A DNA stretch of 64,000 bases, taken from contig NZ_JADBDS010000005.1 in assembly GCF_014873705.1 (NCBI RefSeq), positions 186,001-250,000 of the forward strand, given 5' to 3'. The position numbers and the translations under genes are program-made. Positions 48,968 to 57,929 of the stretch are shown here, piece after piece (position 1 is the stretch's first letter; every line of letters starts with the position of its first letter). Under the pieces are notes generated by a model. It was not told the origin of the DNA and searched no databases. It saw only the letters and a program-made list of their open reading frames with translations. Origin of the DNA: Mycobacterium sp. OAS707. Its GTDB lineage: Bacteria > Actinomycetota > Actinomycetes > Mycobacteriales > Mycobacteriaceae.

Positions 48968-50007
48968 CGCCTGCGGTTACCAGCCGCGGGAACCGTCTCG
49001 CCCCATGCCATCCAGACATCTGGCACCCGCGTGTCATCGACCCGATGGATTCGACCCTCTTGCTGCGGGTTGGGCATCTTGCCGAGCCCCTGCATCCTGC
49101 CTTGGGGATCGGGTTCACAGACCCAATCGATGCCATCGATCGTGTAGTTGATGCCGTCGTGCCAGTAACCGTCGTCGGCGCGGCTGATCACGGCATCCAT
49201 CGTGCGCGCGGATGTGACATTGCCGGTGTTGTCTGCGATGACCCCGACGTGGAAATCCTTCTGGCCAAACAGAAAGTGCCCGACCTCGCACTGGCCGTCC
49301 GGCCACAGGTCCGCCCACGAATACCAGGTCAAGTACTCCGCGTCGTGCAAGGGATCCTTGGCAACGTAGAGCTGGCCGCCCGGCGGCATCCACGCCTCCT
49401 CCCAAAATAGAAAGCCGCGGGCCTGCTTGCCGAGCAATTCGCCGTCCACCAGCCAGGTATGGCTGATATAGAGCAGCGACGACTTCGGACCCGGCAGATA
49501 CCACTGCAGCGGCGGCACCGCCAGCCGGCCCGTTACGTCGATGACGTCCTCCTCAACGTAGGAGAAATCGTCGTCGGACAGGAGCATCTGCATCGGCCTG
49601 CCCGGCGCGTCGGCTCCCGAGGCGAAGCGCACGGCATTGTCGTTGTGCGGCCGACGCTCGATGTCGGTGCTGTCGACGGCGCCGCGTGGCTCGCGCCGCA
49701 GCTGAAGTTGGCCCGCGGGCGTTCCCGTGGACACCACAAGCAACTTGCCCGCCAGCGATTGCCCGGCTCCCTGTGCGGCCCCCGGGGGCGCAATACGGCG
49801 CATCACGGAATACAGTTCGCCGTCCTCGTCGCGCAGCGTGCCCCAAATGTAGCCCGCTTCACGCTGTAACCCGAGCATCGGCTCGTCGGACAACAGCTCG
49901 ACTGCGTCGAATCGCCTGCCGGAGGCCAGCGCGGCGCAGTTGAAGCTGCCGGTCGGCGACAGCTCAACCGAGTTTGAGAAGGCTTGCCTCGCATGCGTTG
50001 TCAACAT
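48964..50007 (-). CDS. Conserved hypothetical protein, possible lipocalin-like beta-barrel
   Basis: A 347-aa protein rich in beta-strands and aromatic residues (EYLTWYSWADLWPDGQ, GFLFWEEAWMPPGGQLYVAKD, DGYWHDGINYTIDGIDWVCEPD). No signal peptide or catalytic motif is evident. Similar proteins occur in actinobacterial degradation clusters and are sometimes compared with CrtC-like lipocalin folds, which act as hydratases or lipid binders; I cannot confirm this. AGGAGA precedes ATG 50007. It is the last gene of an operon with the CoA-transferase and an acyl-CoA dehydrogenase, so a role in the pathway is likely. Confidence 0.5.
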   Translation of the reverse strand: MLTTHARQAFSNSVELSPTGSFNCAALASGRRFDAVELLSDEPMLGLQREAGYIWGTLRDEDGELYSVMRRIAPPGAAQGAGQSLAGKLLVVSTGTPAGQLQLRREPRGAVDSTDIERRPHNDNAVRFASGADAPGRPMQMLLSDDDFSYVEEDVIDVTGRLAVPPLQWYLPGPKSSLLYISHTWLVDGELLGKQARGFLFWEEAWMPPGGQLYVAKDPLHDAEYLTWYSWADLWPDGQCEVGHFLFGQKDFHVGVIADNTGNVTSARTMDAVISRADDGYWHDGINYTIDGIDWVCEPDPQGRMQGLGKMPNPQQEGRIHRVDDTRVPDVWMAWGETVPAAGNRRR

Positions 50008-50033
50008 TTGTGTCTCCTGTCGTCGGTTCTCTG

Positions 50034-51248
50034 TCAGATCGCTCCGCTCGCACGCAGCGCCGCGACCTCGTCGGGTGTCTTGCCGAGTCGTTGTGTGAGG
50101 ATCTCGTCGGTGTGCCCGCCGAGCAGCGGTGGTGCGGTGTAGGCGGCCGCGCGGTGGATCGGGTTGGCGATCATGGCCACCGGGCCCGCCGTGGGATGGT
50201 CGACTTCAACCCGCATGCCCCGGTGCCGAATCTGGGGGTTGTCGAAGACCGCGTCCATCGAATTCACCGGGCTGACAGGCACATCGGCGGCTTCGAGCGC
50301 GGCGATCCAGTAAGCGGCCGAGTGCTGCGCGAAGATCGACGCGAGGCAGTCCAGGACCAGGTCGCGGTTGGCGATGCGCGCCGACACGGTCGCGAAGCGG
50401 GGGTCCTCGGCGAGTTCTGGCTGACCAAGCGCGCGGGTGAGCGCGGCCCACTGGCTGGGCGTGCTGGCGACAACGAAGATGTCGGCATCGGCGCATTGGA
50501 ACGCCTGCGACGGAATGCCGCCGAATCCACCGTTGCCCCGCCGTGGCGCAGGCGTTCCCGATACCAGATAGTTCTGCGCGTAATGGGACAGTGCGGCGAC
50601 CCCGCAGTCGAGCAGCGCGAGATCGATGAATGTGCCTCGCCCCGTTACCGTGTCGCGTTCGCGCAGGGCGGCCAGGATCGCCGACGAGGCGTACAGGCCT
50701 GCCAGAATGTCCACCATCGAGACGCCGACTTTCATCGGTCCCGCACCGGGCCGGCCGTCGGGTATTCCCGACACGCTCATCATGCCGCTCATCGCCTGGA
50801 ACACGCCGTCGTACCCTGCGCGGGACGCATACGGACCGTCCTGGCCGAAGCCTGTCACAGAGCAGTAGACGAGACGGGGGTTGACCGCCTGCAGCGCCTG
50901 ATAGCCCAGCCCATATTTGTCCAACACGCCTGCGCGGTAGTTCTCGACCAGGACGTCGGACACTGCGGCGAGTTCCCGGATGAGGTCGGCGCCCGCCGGG
51001 AGCGAATGGTCGATCGTGATCGACCGTTTGTTGCGATTGGCGCTCAGGTAGAAGCCGGACTCCAGTGAATCCCCGCCACCGTGTTCGTCGAGAAAGGGTG
51101 GCCCGTACTGGCGGGCGTCGTCGCCGACGCGCGGGCGCTCCACCTTGATGACGTCGGCGCCCAGGTCACCCAGAAGTTGGGTGGCGAAGGGGGCCGCCAG
51201 AATTCGGCTCAGGTCGAGAACGCGCAACCCTTCCAGCGGACGGCTCAT
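50034..51248 (-). CDS. CaiB/BaiF (family III) CoA-transferase
   Basis: A 404-aa single-domain enzyme. It has the N-terminal LEGLRVLDLSRILAAPFATQLLGDLGADVIKVE and the catalytic Asp in KVGVSMVDILAGLYASSAI. The C-terminal part has the conserved V-P-x-x-P-V-N-[ST] loop (ADVPVSPVNSM). It would activate a pathway acid by CoA exchange. Its ATG shares 3 bases with the stop of the upstream acyl-CoA dehydrogenase gene, so both products are needed together. Confidence 0.95.
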   Translation of the reverse strand: MSRPLEGLRVLDLSRILAAPFATQLLGDLGADVIKVERPRVGDDARQYGPPFLDEHGGGDSLESGFYLSANRNKRSITIDHSLPAGADLIRELAAVSDVLVENYRAGVLDKYGLGYQALQAVNPRLVYCSVTGFGQDGPYASRAGYDGVFQAMSGMMSVSGIPDGRPGAGPMKVGVSMVDILAGLYASSAILAALRERDTVTGRGTFIDLALLDCGVAALSHYAQNYLVSGTPAPRRGNGGFGGIPSQAFQCADADIFVVASTPSQWAALTRALGQPELAEDPRFATVSARIANRDLVLDCLASIFAQHSAAYWIAALEAADVPVSPVNSMDAVFDNPQIRHRGMRVEVDHPTAGPVAMIANPIHRAAAYTAPPLLGGHTDEILTQRLGKTPDEVAALRASGAI

Positions 51249-52438
51249 GTTGCCGGCTTCGGCTCGCGCGGCATCCCCAGCACTCGCTCACTGATGATGT
51301 TCTTCTGTATCTCGCTGGTTCCCGCATAGATGGTCTCGGCGCGCGCCCGGAAGAACGCGCGTCGCATTCCCTCCGATGCGGCGTCAGGCCCGTCACCCCA
51401 TGACGTGCCAAGGAGCGCATCCGGTCCCAGCACGTCCATCGCAAGTTCGGTAAACGACTGATGCCAGCGCGACCAGTAATACTTACCGATCGACGCCTCG
51501 GGTCCGAACTGTCCGTCGACCAGCGCACGGGCCAGCGAACGCATGTTGTTGTAGCCCATGATCTCGAGGCCGATGTAGGCGTCGATGAGCCGATCGCGGA
51601 GCAGTTCATCGTTCACCGCCCTGCGTCGGGCGGCCAGTTCGCGCAGCTGACTCATTTCTCGGACGAACGAGAACTGGTAGTTCAGTACCGAGGTGGCTCG
51701 CTCATGTCCGAGCGTGGTCATCGCTGCCGTCCAGCCGGCACCTTCGGCGCCGATCAGGTTGTCGGCCGACGTGCGAGCATCCTCGAAATAGACGCTGTTG
51801 AACCCGCTGTCGCCGAGCATCGTTCGGATCGGTCGGACCTGAATACCCTGCTGATCGAGCGGAATCAGCAGGTAGGACAAGCCTGCATGGCGCACTGACC
51901 CCGGCTCGGTTCGAACGATCGCGAAGATCCAGTCGGCGTGGTGGGCGAATGTCGTCCAGATTTTCTCGCCGGATACCACCCAGTCGGAGCCGTCTCTGTG
52001 GGCGCGGCATGCGACGTTCGCCAGATCGGATCCTGCGCCCGGCTCGGAATATCCCTGACACCACACCACTTCGGCACGCGCCATCGGCGGCAATAGCCGC
52101 CTGCGCTGCGCCTCTGTGCCGTGCGCGAGCACGGCTGGGGCCATCAGGGTTTCGCCGTGGAAGGCCGCACGCGGGGGCGCGCCCGCCTGCGCATACTCCA
52201 TCGCGAAGACGATCTCCTGGGTGAGCGTTGCCTCCCGCCCACCGTACTCACGGGACCAGCTCAGACCCAGCCAGCCGCCTGCAGCCAGTTCGGCTTCCCA
52301 GGCGCGACGGAGATCCCAGTTGTCGTCGTCATCGGGCCCGCCTCGGTAGGCCTGACCGGTGAATTCGCCGACCAGATGTTCGTCCAGCCACGTTCGAACC
52401 TCGTCGCGGAACTCGACATCGGCCGCGGAGAGCGGCAT
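51245..52438 (-). CDS. Acyl-CoA dehydrogenase (FadE-like)
   Basis: A 397-aa FAD enzyme. Motifs in order: YSEPGAGSDLANV, W-V-V-S-G-E-K-I-W-T-T-F-A-H-H-A-D-W-I, and a C-terminal YAGTSEIQKNIISERVLGMP, which includes the Glu of the T-S-E-I-Q motif. The N-terminus VRTWLDEHLVGEF resembles the enzyme at 56756, so the two are related. It would insert the alpha-beta double bond in an acyl-CoA. ATG 52438 gives a normal N-terminus; a GTG upstream is possible. The operator-like repeat 52475-52497 lies just before it. Confidence 0.93.
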   Translation of the reverse strand: MPLSAADVEFRDEVRTWLDEHLVGEFTGQAYRGGPDDDDNWDLRRAWEAELAAGGWLGLSWSREYGGREATLTQEIVFAMEYAQAGAPPRAAFHGETLMAPAVLAHGTEAQRRRLLPPMARAEVVWCQGYSEPGAGSDLANVACRAHRDGSDWVVSGEKIWTTFAHHADWIFAIVRTEPGSVRHAGLSYLLIPLDQQGIQVRPIRTMLGDSGFNSVYFEDARTSADNLIGAEGAGWTAAMTTLGHERATSVLNYQFSFVREMSQLRELAARRRAVNDELLRDRLIDAYIGLEIMGYNNMRSLARALVDGQFGPEASIGKYYWSRWHQSFTELAMDVLGPDALLGTSWGDGPDAASEGMRRAFFRARAETIYAGTSEIQKNIISERVLGMPREPKPAT

Positions 52439-52474
52439 CTCCGAGATGCACTCCAGTCGTCGCACCACGCCGTG

Positions 52475-52497
52475 TATCGTACAATGAGTTAACGATA
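52475..52497. promoter_or_regulatory. Inverted repeat TATCGT-N11-ACGATA between divergent operons
   Basis: Perfect 6-bp arms in the 122-base gap between the acyl-CoA dehydrogenase (minus) and crotonase (plus) operons. Its half-sites match the centre of the repeat at the second GntR start, so a GntR protein is the likely ligand. Confidence 0.55.
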
Positions 52498-52560
52498 TAG
52501 ATCGAGGGCCCGGCACAGATCAGCGACGTCGGATGTGCGATCCGAGGATGAGGAGGCGGG

Positions 52561-53352
52561 GTGGACGAGCTCGGCTGGGCGGTTGACGACGGGATAGGCA
52601 CCATCCTGCTCAACAGGCCCCAAAGTCGAAACGCCTTCACGTTCCCGATGATTCGCGAGTGGGAGCGGTTGCTTCGCGAGGCAAAGAACGATGACGACGT
52701 TCGGGTGCTCGTGCTGACCGGAGCGGGGGACAAAGCGTTCTGCTCCGGGGTCGATCTGTCATCGATCTCGAACGCGAGTCCGAACCTGACGCCGCTGCAG
52801 CGCAAGGCGCAACTGCACGACGACATCCATCGCGTCGCACTGGCGTTGGAGGACCTCGACAAACCGATCATCGCCTCCATCAACGGGGTCGCCGTGGGCG
52901 CGGGCCTCGATATGGCGCTGATGTGCGACATGCGCGTCATGTCGACCTCGGCGCGGGTCTCCGAGGGATATGTGAAGATCGGCCTTATCCCCGGGGACGG
53001 CGGCGCGTACTACCTGCCCCGGATCGTGGGCACGGCCAAGGCCTTGGAACTGCTGCTCACCGGCGACTTCATCGATGCGGAGGAGGCGCTGCGGATCGGG
53101 CTCGTCAACCGCATCGCGGCTCCGGAGGCGCTAGCCGACGAGACCACCAGGCTGGCCAGGACGATCGCAGACCATGCGCCCATCACCGTGCGGATGATCA
53201 AGCGCGCCACCTACCAGTCCGCCAACACCGATCTGCGCACCTCGCTCGATCTGGTCTCGTCGCATTTCGCGGTGGTAGCGGCGACGGAGGACGCGGCAGA
53301 GGCGCTGGCCGCCATGAAAGAAAAGCGGACTCCGCGGTATCGCGGGCATTAG
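52561..53352 (+). CDS. Enoyl-CoA hydratase/crotonase family
   Basis: A 263-aa crotonase. It has an oxyanion-hole AFCSGVDLS, the ASINGVAVGAGLDMALMCDMR loop, and both usual catalytic Glu positions (SEGYVKIGLIPGDGG and KALELLLTG). It would hydrate an enoyl-CoA. GAGGAGG at about 52549 supports GTG 52561. It is the first gene of a rightward operon that runs to 59045. Confidence 0.93.
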   Translation: MDELGWAVDDGIGTILLNRPQSRNAFTFPMIREWERLLREAKNDDDVRVLVLTGAGDKAFCSGVDLSSISNASPNLTPLQRKAQLHDDIHRVALALEDLDKPIIASINGVAVGAGLDMALMCDMRVMSTSARVSEGYVKIGLIPGDGGAYYLPRIVGTAKALELLLTGDFIDAEEALRIGLVNRIAAPEALADETTRLARTIADHAPITVRMIKRATYQSANTDLRTSLDLVSSHFAVVAATEDAAEALAAMKEKRTPRYRGH

Positions 53353-53362
53353 GGATGCGAAC

Positions 53363-54229
53363 GTGAACGAACCAGAGGTCTTCGATGCCTGGCTGAACCT
53401 GCCCTATCTTCCGGGCGAGGTGACCCCCGATCCGTCGGTGGTGGCGCGATTCAAACGCGGCAACAGCGCCTACGAGGGCGGCGAAACGATGGCCGATGTC
53501 GTCGCTGAAATGGACAGGCTCGGGATCTGCGGCGGAGTCCTTTCGAAGGCTCCGCGCGACATCACGCCCGCGTTCGTGCACGGAACCAAGACCGGCGAGG
53601 CCGTATTGCGCGAAACATGCGAACGTCTGGCCGGGTTCCAGCGCGACTATCCCGGGCGGTTCGTCACGTCGGTCGGCATTGACCCCCGGCTTGGCTACGC
53701 GGCGGCTAAGCATGTGCGAATCGCCGTGCGCGAGTATGGCATCAAGTGCATCCGCGTCATCCCGATGTTCACCGGCATCGCGATCAACGACAAGCTGGCG
53801 TATCCGCTCTACACCGCGGCGTGCGACGAGGGCGCGGTGGTGTCGATCAACGTCGGTGTGCCAGGACCGATGAAGCCGGCCAAGCTGCAGCGCACCATTC
53901 TCGTCGACGAGGTCGCGCTGGCGTTCCCGGAATTGGCGATCGTGATGAGTCACCTTGGCGATCCGTGGATCTCCGAGACGATCGCCATGCTGCTCAAGCA
54001 TCCCAATGTGTACGCCATGACGGCGGGATGGGCGCCCAAGTACGTACCGGAAGAGGTGCAGCGTTTCGCCGAACGGCGCAATCCCCGAAAGCTGATGTGG
54101 GCGTCGGACTACCCGATTCTGCCGCTGGACCGGACCGTGACCGAGGGCCGGGCGCTGGCGCTGACGGGGGACAGCCGCGCCGGATACCTGGGCGGCAATG
54201 CGCTCACGGTGTTCGGCCGCCCGAGATGA
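53363..54229 (+). CDS. Amidohydrolase-2 family protein
   Basis: A 288-aa shorter member of the amidohydrolase-2 family, 11 bases after the crotonase gene. The N-terminal H-x-H metal motif is missing: the protein starts EVFDAWLNLPYLPG. The barrel end keeps VMSHLGDPW and LMWASDYPILPL with its Asp. It may use a single metal, or the remaining ligands, for decarboxylation or hydrolysis of an acyl-CoA intermediate. The start is GTG 53363. Confidence 0.78.
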   Translation: MNEPEVFDAWLNLPYLPGEVTPDPSVVARFKRGNSAYEGGETMADVVAEMDRLGICGGVLSKAPRDITPAFVHGTKTGEAVLRETCERLAGFQRDYPGRFVTSVGIDPRLGYAAAKHVRIAVREYGIKCIRVIPMFTGIAINDKLAYPLYTAACDEGAVVSINVGVPGPMKPAKLQRTILVDEVALAFPELAIVMSHLGDPWISETIAMLLKHPNVYAMTAGWAPKYVPEEVQRFAERRNPRKLMWASDYPILPLDRTVTEGRALALTGDSRAGYLGGNALTVFGRPR

Positions 54230-54249
54230 GCTGAAAGAAGAGGATTTTC

Positions 54250-55143
54250 ATGGGACTGCATGACGGCCGCGTCGCGGTGATCACCGGCGCTGCAGGCGGG
54301 ATCGGCCGTGAGCACGCGCTGGAGTTCGCGCGCCAGGGAGCAAGGGTCGTCGTCAACGACGTCGCTGCGGCACAAGAGGTCGTCGACGAAATCGTCGCCG
54401 CGGGCGGCGAAGCGGTGGCCAACGACGACGACATCTCCGACTGGGACGGTGCCGGGCGGTTGATCGCCACTGCCCTGGATAACTTCGGAAACCTCCATGT
54501 GCTCGTCAACAATGCGGGCATCCTGCGCGACAAGATGTTCGTCAACATGGACATCGACATGTGGGATGCGGTGATCCGCGTTCACCTGCGGGGGACGTTT
54601 GCGCCAACCAAACATGCGGTCGCGTACTGGCGTGAACAGCACAAGGCCGATGATCCCGTATCGCATCCCCGCGTGATCAACACGTCCTCGCCGTCGGGTC
54701 TTTATGGCAACCCGGGTCAGACCAACTACGGCGCGGCCAAAGCCGCGATAGCCGCCTTCACTGTCATCCTCGCCGACGAACTCGTACGAATGGGGATCAC
54801 GGTCAACGCCATCGCCCCGAGCGCACTGACCCAGATGACCGAAGGTCTCGAGACCTACGTCGCGCGTATTAAGGAGATTCGAGAACGAACGGGTTTCGAC
54901 GCGGGTTCGCCTGCCAACATCGCTCCACTGGTGGTGTGGCTGGCATCCGCCGAGGCGGCAGACGTCACCGGGCGCGTGTTCAACGTCAAGGGCGGCGCGA
55001 TCTCGGTGGCCGAGACCTGGATGGCAGGTCCAGGCGTGGAGATCGAGGAACGCTGGGCCACTGAGGAACTCGGATCCGTCATCCCGGATCTCCTTGCGAA
55101 GGCGCGGCCTAACTCCGATGGGTCCGGACGCCCCCGTGCCTGA
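54250..55143 (+). CDS. SDR, 3-hydroxyacyl-CoA dehydrogenase-like (MFE-2/HSD17B4 group)
   Basis: A 297-aa SDR. Motifs: TGAAGGIGREHALEFARQGARVVVND, VNNAGILRDKMF, N-T-S-S-P-S-G-L-Y-G and NYGAAKAAI. The R-D-K-M-F and 'Y-G-A-A-K' pattern is that of the dehydrogenase unit of peroxisomal multifunctional enzyme 2 and its actinobacterial relatives. It would oxidise the 3-hydroxyacyl-CoA made by the crotonases. It is not of the mycofactocin type. A purine-rich RBS precedes ATG 54250. Confidence 0.9.
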   Translation: MGLHDGRVAVITGAAGGIGREHALEFARQGARVVVNDVAAAQEVVDEIVAAGGEAVANDDDISDWDGAGRLIATALDNFGNLHVLVNNAGILRDKMFVNMDIDMWDAVIRVHLRGTFAPTKHAVAYWREQHKADDPVSHPRVINTSSPSGLYGNPGQTNYGAAKAAIAAFTVILADELVRMGITVNAIAPSALTQMTEGLETYVARIKEIRERTGFDAGSPANIAPLVVWLASAEAADVTGRVFNVKGGAISVAETWMAGPGVEIEERWATEELGSVIPDLLAKARPNSDGSGRPRA

Positions 55144-55972
55144 CGGAATCACCATCGAGCCGGCCGGAGCCACCACGGTTCTCTGGCTGGATCGGCCCGA
55201 ACACGGAAACGCGTTCATCTCGGCTATGCAGATCGAACTTCATCGCCAACTAGAACTGCTCGATGCCGACGAATCGGTCCGGGTCATCGTCGTCACCGGA
55301 CGTGGACGGCATTTCTCGACCGGCGCCGCCATGGAACAGGGTGGTGTGAACTTCGCCTTCGACGATGAGCAACACCGCAGCGCCAGAGCGGAACTCGCCG
55401 AACGACCGCGACCCTGGCGGTTGCGCACACCGGTGATCGGAGCGCTGAACGGCTCGGCCGTCGGCATCGGCCTCACCTTCCCACTGCAGTGGGACATCCG
55501 GATCGTCAACGAGGCAGCCAAGTACGGCTTCGTCTTCACCAGGCGGGGCCTGATCCCCGAGCAGAACTCACTGTGGCTGCTGCCGCGGCTGGTCGGGTTC
55601 GGTCGCGCGTTGGAGCTGCTGCTGTCCGGACGAATCTTCTCCGGTGCCGAGGCCAAGGAGTACGGCCTCGCGACCGAAGCACTCCCAGGCGCCGAGGTGC
55701 TGCCGCGCGCGCTGCAGATCGCGGACGAGATCGCGCAGAACACCGCGCCCGCCGCCGTGGGGGTCACCAAATCGCTCGCGTACGAACTGCTCGGCGAGAC
55801 CGACCGAGAAGCGGCGTTCTACTGCGAGTGGGAGGCGTTTCGTTGGCTCGGCCGTCAGGACGACGCCGCCGAGGGGGTGGCGTCATTCTTTGAACATCGC
55901 GCCCCGAACTTCACCTTGCCCAAACACATTCCGATACCGAAGTCGGATCGTGGCTGGAGGCCCGATGAGTGA
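55118..55972 (+). CDS. Enoyl-CoA hydratase/isomerase family
   Basis: A 284-aa crotonase that overlaps the SDR gene. It has HFSTGAAMEQG and ALNGSAVGIGLTFPLQWDIRI; at the first catalytic Glu position of crotonase it has Phe/Thr (YGFVFTRRGLIPEQNS), while an E appears one turn later in PEQNS, which hints at isomerase or other chemistry. ATG 55118 or GTG 55136 may be the start. It overlaps the next crotonase by 8 bases. Confidence 0.88.
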   Translation: MGPDAPVPDGITIEPAGATTVLWLDRPEHGNAFISAMQIELHRQLELLDADESVRVIVVTGRGRHFSTGAAMEQGGVNFAFDDEQHRSARAELAERPRPWRLRTPVIGALNGSAVGIGLTFPLQWDIRIVNEAAKYGFVFTRRGLIPEQNSLWLLPRLVGFGRALELLLSGRIFSGAEAKEYGLATEALPGAEVLPRALQIADEIAQNTAPAAVGVTKSLAYELLGETDREAAFYCEWEAFRWLGRQDDAAEGVASFFEHRAPNFTLPKHIPIPKSDRGWRPDE

Positions 55973-56756
55973 CACCACCGTGCTGTATGACGTCGACGAC
56001 CACGGAGTGGCACTGTTGACTCTGAGCCGTCCCGACCGGCGCAACATGTGGACCGCGGCAATGGAAACCGAGTTCTACGACTGCCTCGACCGGGCCGCCG
56101 CGGACACCGACGTTCGTGTCATCGTGGTGACCGGCGCGGGATCGTCCTTCGTGCCAGGCCTCGACCCCGAGGTGCTCGCCGCGCTGAGCGCCGGGGACAC
56201 ATACACCAGCAACCGGCGCCCGCAGACCCACGCGACCACCGTGCCCAAGCCGATCATCGCCGCCATCAACGGGGCGTGCGCGGGCATCGGCCTGGCCCAG
56301 GCGTTGATGTTCGATTACCGATTCGCGGTGCACGGCGCGAAGTTCTGCACCGCGTTCGCCAAGCGCGGACTGCCCGCCGAAGACGCCACCGCCTGGATGC
56401 TCACCAGACTGTGCGGGCCATCGCACGCATTCGAAATACTCGCCAGCGCCAGGGTTTTCCTCGCTGAGGAAGCCGCTCAGATCGGTGTCGTGCAACAGCT
56501 TTCGGAACCCGGCCGCGTCGTCGCCGACGCCGTCGAGTTCGCTCGAGGGCTGGCCGCCAATGTGTCGCCGGTCGCGATGGCGATGATCAAGTCTCAGGTG
56601 TGGCGGGACAGCGAAAGCACCATCGAGGCCGCGCGCATCCGTGCCCAGTACCTGTTGAAACTCGCCAAGGAACAACCGGACTTCGCTGAAGGCACGGCCA
56701 GCCTTAAGGAAGAGCGCACTCCGGCGTTCCTCCCATACCCGGGCCTGAACCTCTGA
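55965..56756 (+). CDS. Enoyl-CoA hydratase/isomerase family
   Basis: A 263-aa crotonase. The ATINGACAGIGLAQALMFDYR-type loop (AAINGACAGIG) is intact, but the catalytic positions differ (FCTAFAKRGLPAEDATAWML), resembling its neighbour more than the classical hydratase at 52561. The pair might act together or on different stereoisomers. GGAGG at 55956-55960 sets ATG 55965. The stop shares one base with the next start. Confidence 0.88.
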   Translation: MSDTTVLYDVDDHGVALLTLSRPDRRNMWTAAMETEFYDCLDRAAADTDVRVIVVTGAGSSFVPGLDPEVLAALSAGDTYTSNRRPQTHATTVPKPIIAAINGACAGIGLAQALMFDYRFAVHGAKFCTAFAKRGLPAEDATAWMLTRLCGPSHAFEILASARVFLAEEAAQIGVVQQLSEPGRVVADAVEFARGLAANVSPVAMAMIKSQVWRDSESTIEAARIRAQYLLKLAKEQPDFAEGTASLKEERTPAFLPYPGLNL

Positions 56757-57922
56757 TGGACCCGATCCATGCACCGGAGTACAGGGACTTCCGAGAGGAG
56801 GTGCGGACGTGGCTTGCCGAGCATCTGGTTGGCGAGTTCCATGCGCACCGGGGTGTCGGGGGCCCGACAGACGACACCGCGTGGGAGGTTCGCCTGGCAT
56901 GGGAACGCGAACTCGCCGAAGGCAATTGGCTGGGGCTGAGCTGGCCGGTGGAATACGGAGGTAGAGGCGCAGGGCTCGCTGAGGAGATTGTCTTCGAGTA
57001 CGAGTACGCGCGGGCAGCGGCGCCAGCACGGGTGAACATCCAGGCTCTGGAGCTTCTCGGACCGACGCTGCTGGCGCACGGCACGGAAGAACAGAAGCGA
57101 CGTTTCCTACCGCGGATCCTCGCCGTCGAGGAGATGTGGGGACAAGGCTTCTCCGAGCCGGGCGCCGGGTCCGACCTGGCGTCAGTGCGGACCAAGGCTG
57201 CCCTTGCCGACGGTGACTGGCACATCGACGGCCAGAAGGTGTGGACCACGTTCGGTGATCGCGCCGATTGGCTGTATGTGTTGTGCCGCAGCGACCCTGA
57301 CCCGTCACTGCGTCACCGCGGGCTGACTTTGCTGCTGGTTCCGGCGGACCAGCCGGGTGTCGAGATCAGGCCGATCGCCAACTTGGCGCGGTCGAGGGAG
57401 TTCAGTGAGTGCTTCTTCAACGACGCGCGAACCTCGGAGGACATGGTCGTCGGCGGCATCGGTGAGGGCTGGCCCGTGGTGATGACCACGTTGAGCCGCG
57501 AACGCGGCAGTGCGCTGATGCCGATGCAGTTGGCGGTCGAGAGAGAGGTGGGCGAGCTGATCGAGGCGGCAAGGAATTCCGGCGCCCTCGATGACCGCCG
57601 GGTGCGCCAGCGTTTGGTCGATGCCCTGATCGTTGTGCACATAATGCGCTCCACCAACCTGCGCGTGGTGAGCGACCTGCTCGACCCGCGCGCGTCGGGC
57701 GCCGCGACCGCGGCGGCGACAACGAGCAAGCTGTTCGCATCGACACACCATCAGCGGTTGGGCGAGCTGGCTATCGAAATCCTCGGAGCAGAGGTGATTT
57801 TCGGTAGCGACGGCAGCGCCCGCAAGCTGTTCCTGCAGAGCCGGGCCGAAACAATCTACGGCGGCACGTCGGAGATCCAGCGCAACATCATCGCCGAACG
57901 CGTACTCGGCTTACCCCGCTAG
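56756..57922 (+). CDS. Acyl-CoA dehydrogenase (FadE-like), probable subunit with catalytic Glu motif
   Basis: A 388-aa ACAD. Motifs: GFSEPGAGSDLASVRT, W-T-T-F-G-D-R-A-D-W-L, and the C-terminal YGGTSEIQRNIIAERVLGLP. It is immediately followed by a second, dissimilar ACAD gene. In mycobacterial steroid catabolism adjacent fadE genes encode alpha2beta2 heterotetramers in which the subunits share FAD and active sites; that is the likely case here. The N-terminus and length match the ACAD at 51245-52438. Confidence 0.93.
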   Translation: MDPIHAPEYRDFREEVRTWLAEHLVGEFHAHRGVGGPTDDTAWEVRLAWERELAEGNWLGLSWPVEYGGRGAGLAEEIVFEYEYARAAAPARVNIQALELLGPTLLAHGTEEQKRRFLPRILAVEEMWGQGFSEPGAGSDLASVRTKAALADGDWHIDGQKVWTTFGDRADWLYVLCRSDPDPSLRHRGLTLLLVPADQPGVEIRPIANLARSREFSECFFNDARTSEDMVVGGIGEGWPVVMTTLSRERGSALMPMQLAVEREVGELIEAARNSGALDDRRVRQRLVDALIVVHIMRSTNLRVVSDLLDPRASGAATAAATTSKLFASTHHQRLGELAIEILGAEVIFGSDGSARKLFLQSRAETIYGGTSEIQRNIIAERVLGLPR

Positions 57923-57929
57923 GAGTGAC

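Noticed and set aside
49857..49872. TTCACGCTGTAA as a further operator site
   Set aside because: It lies deep in a coding region and departs from the motif in the left half.
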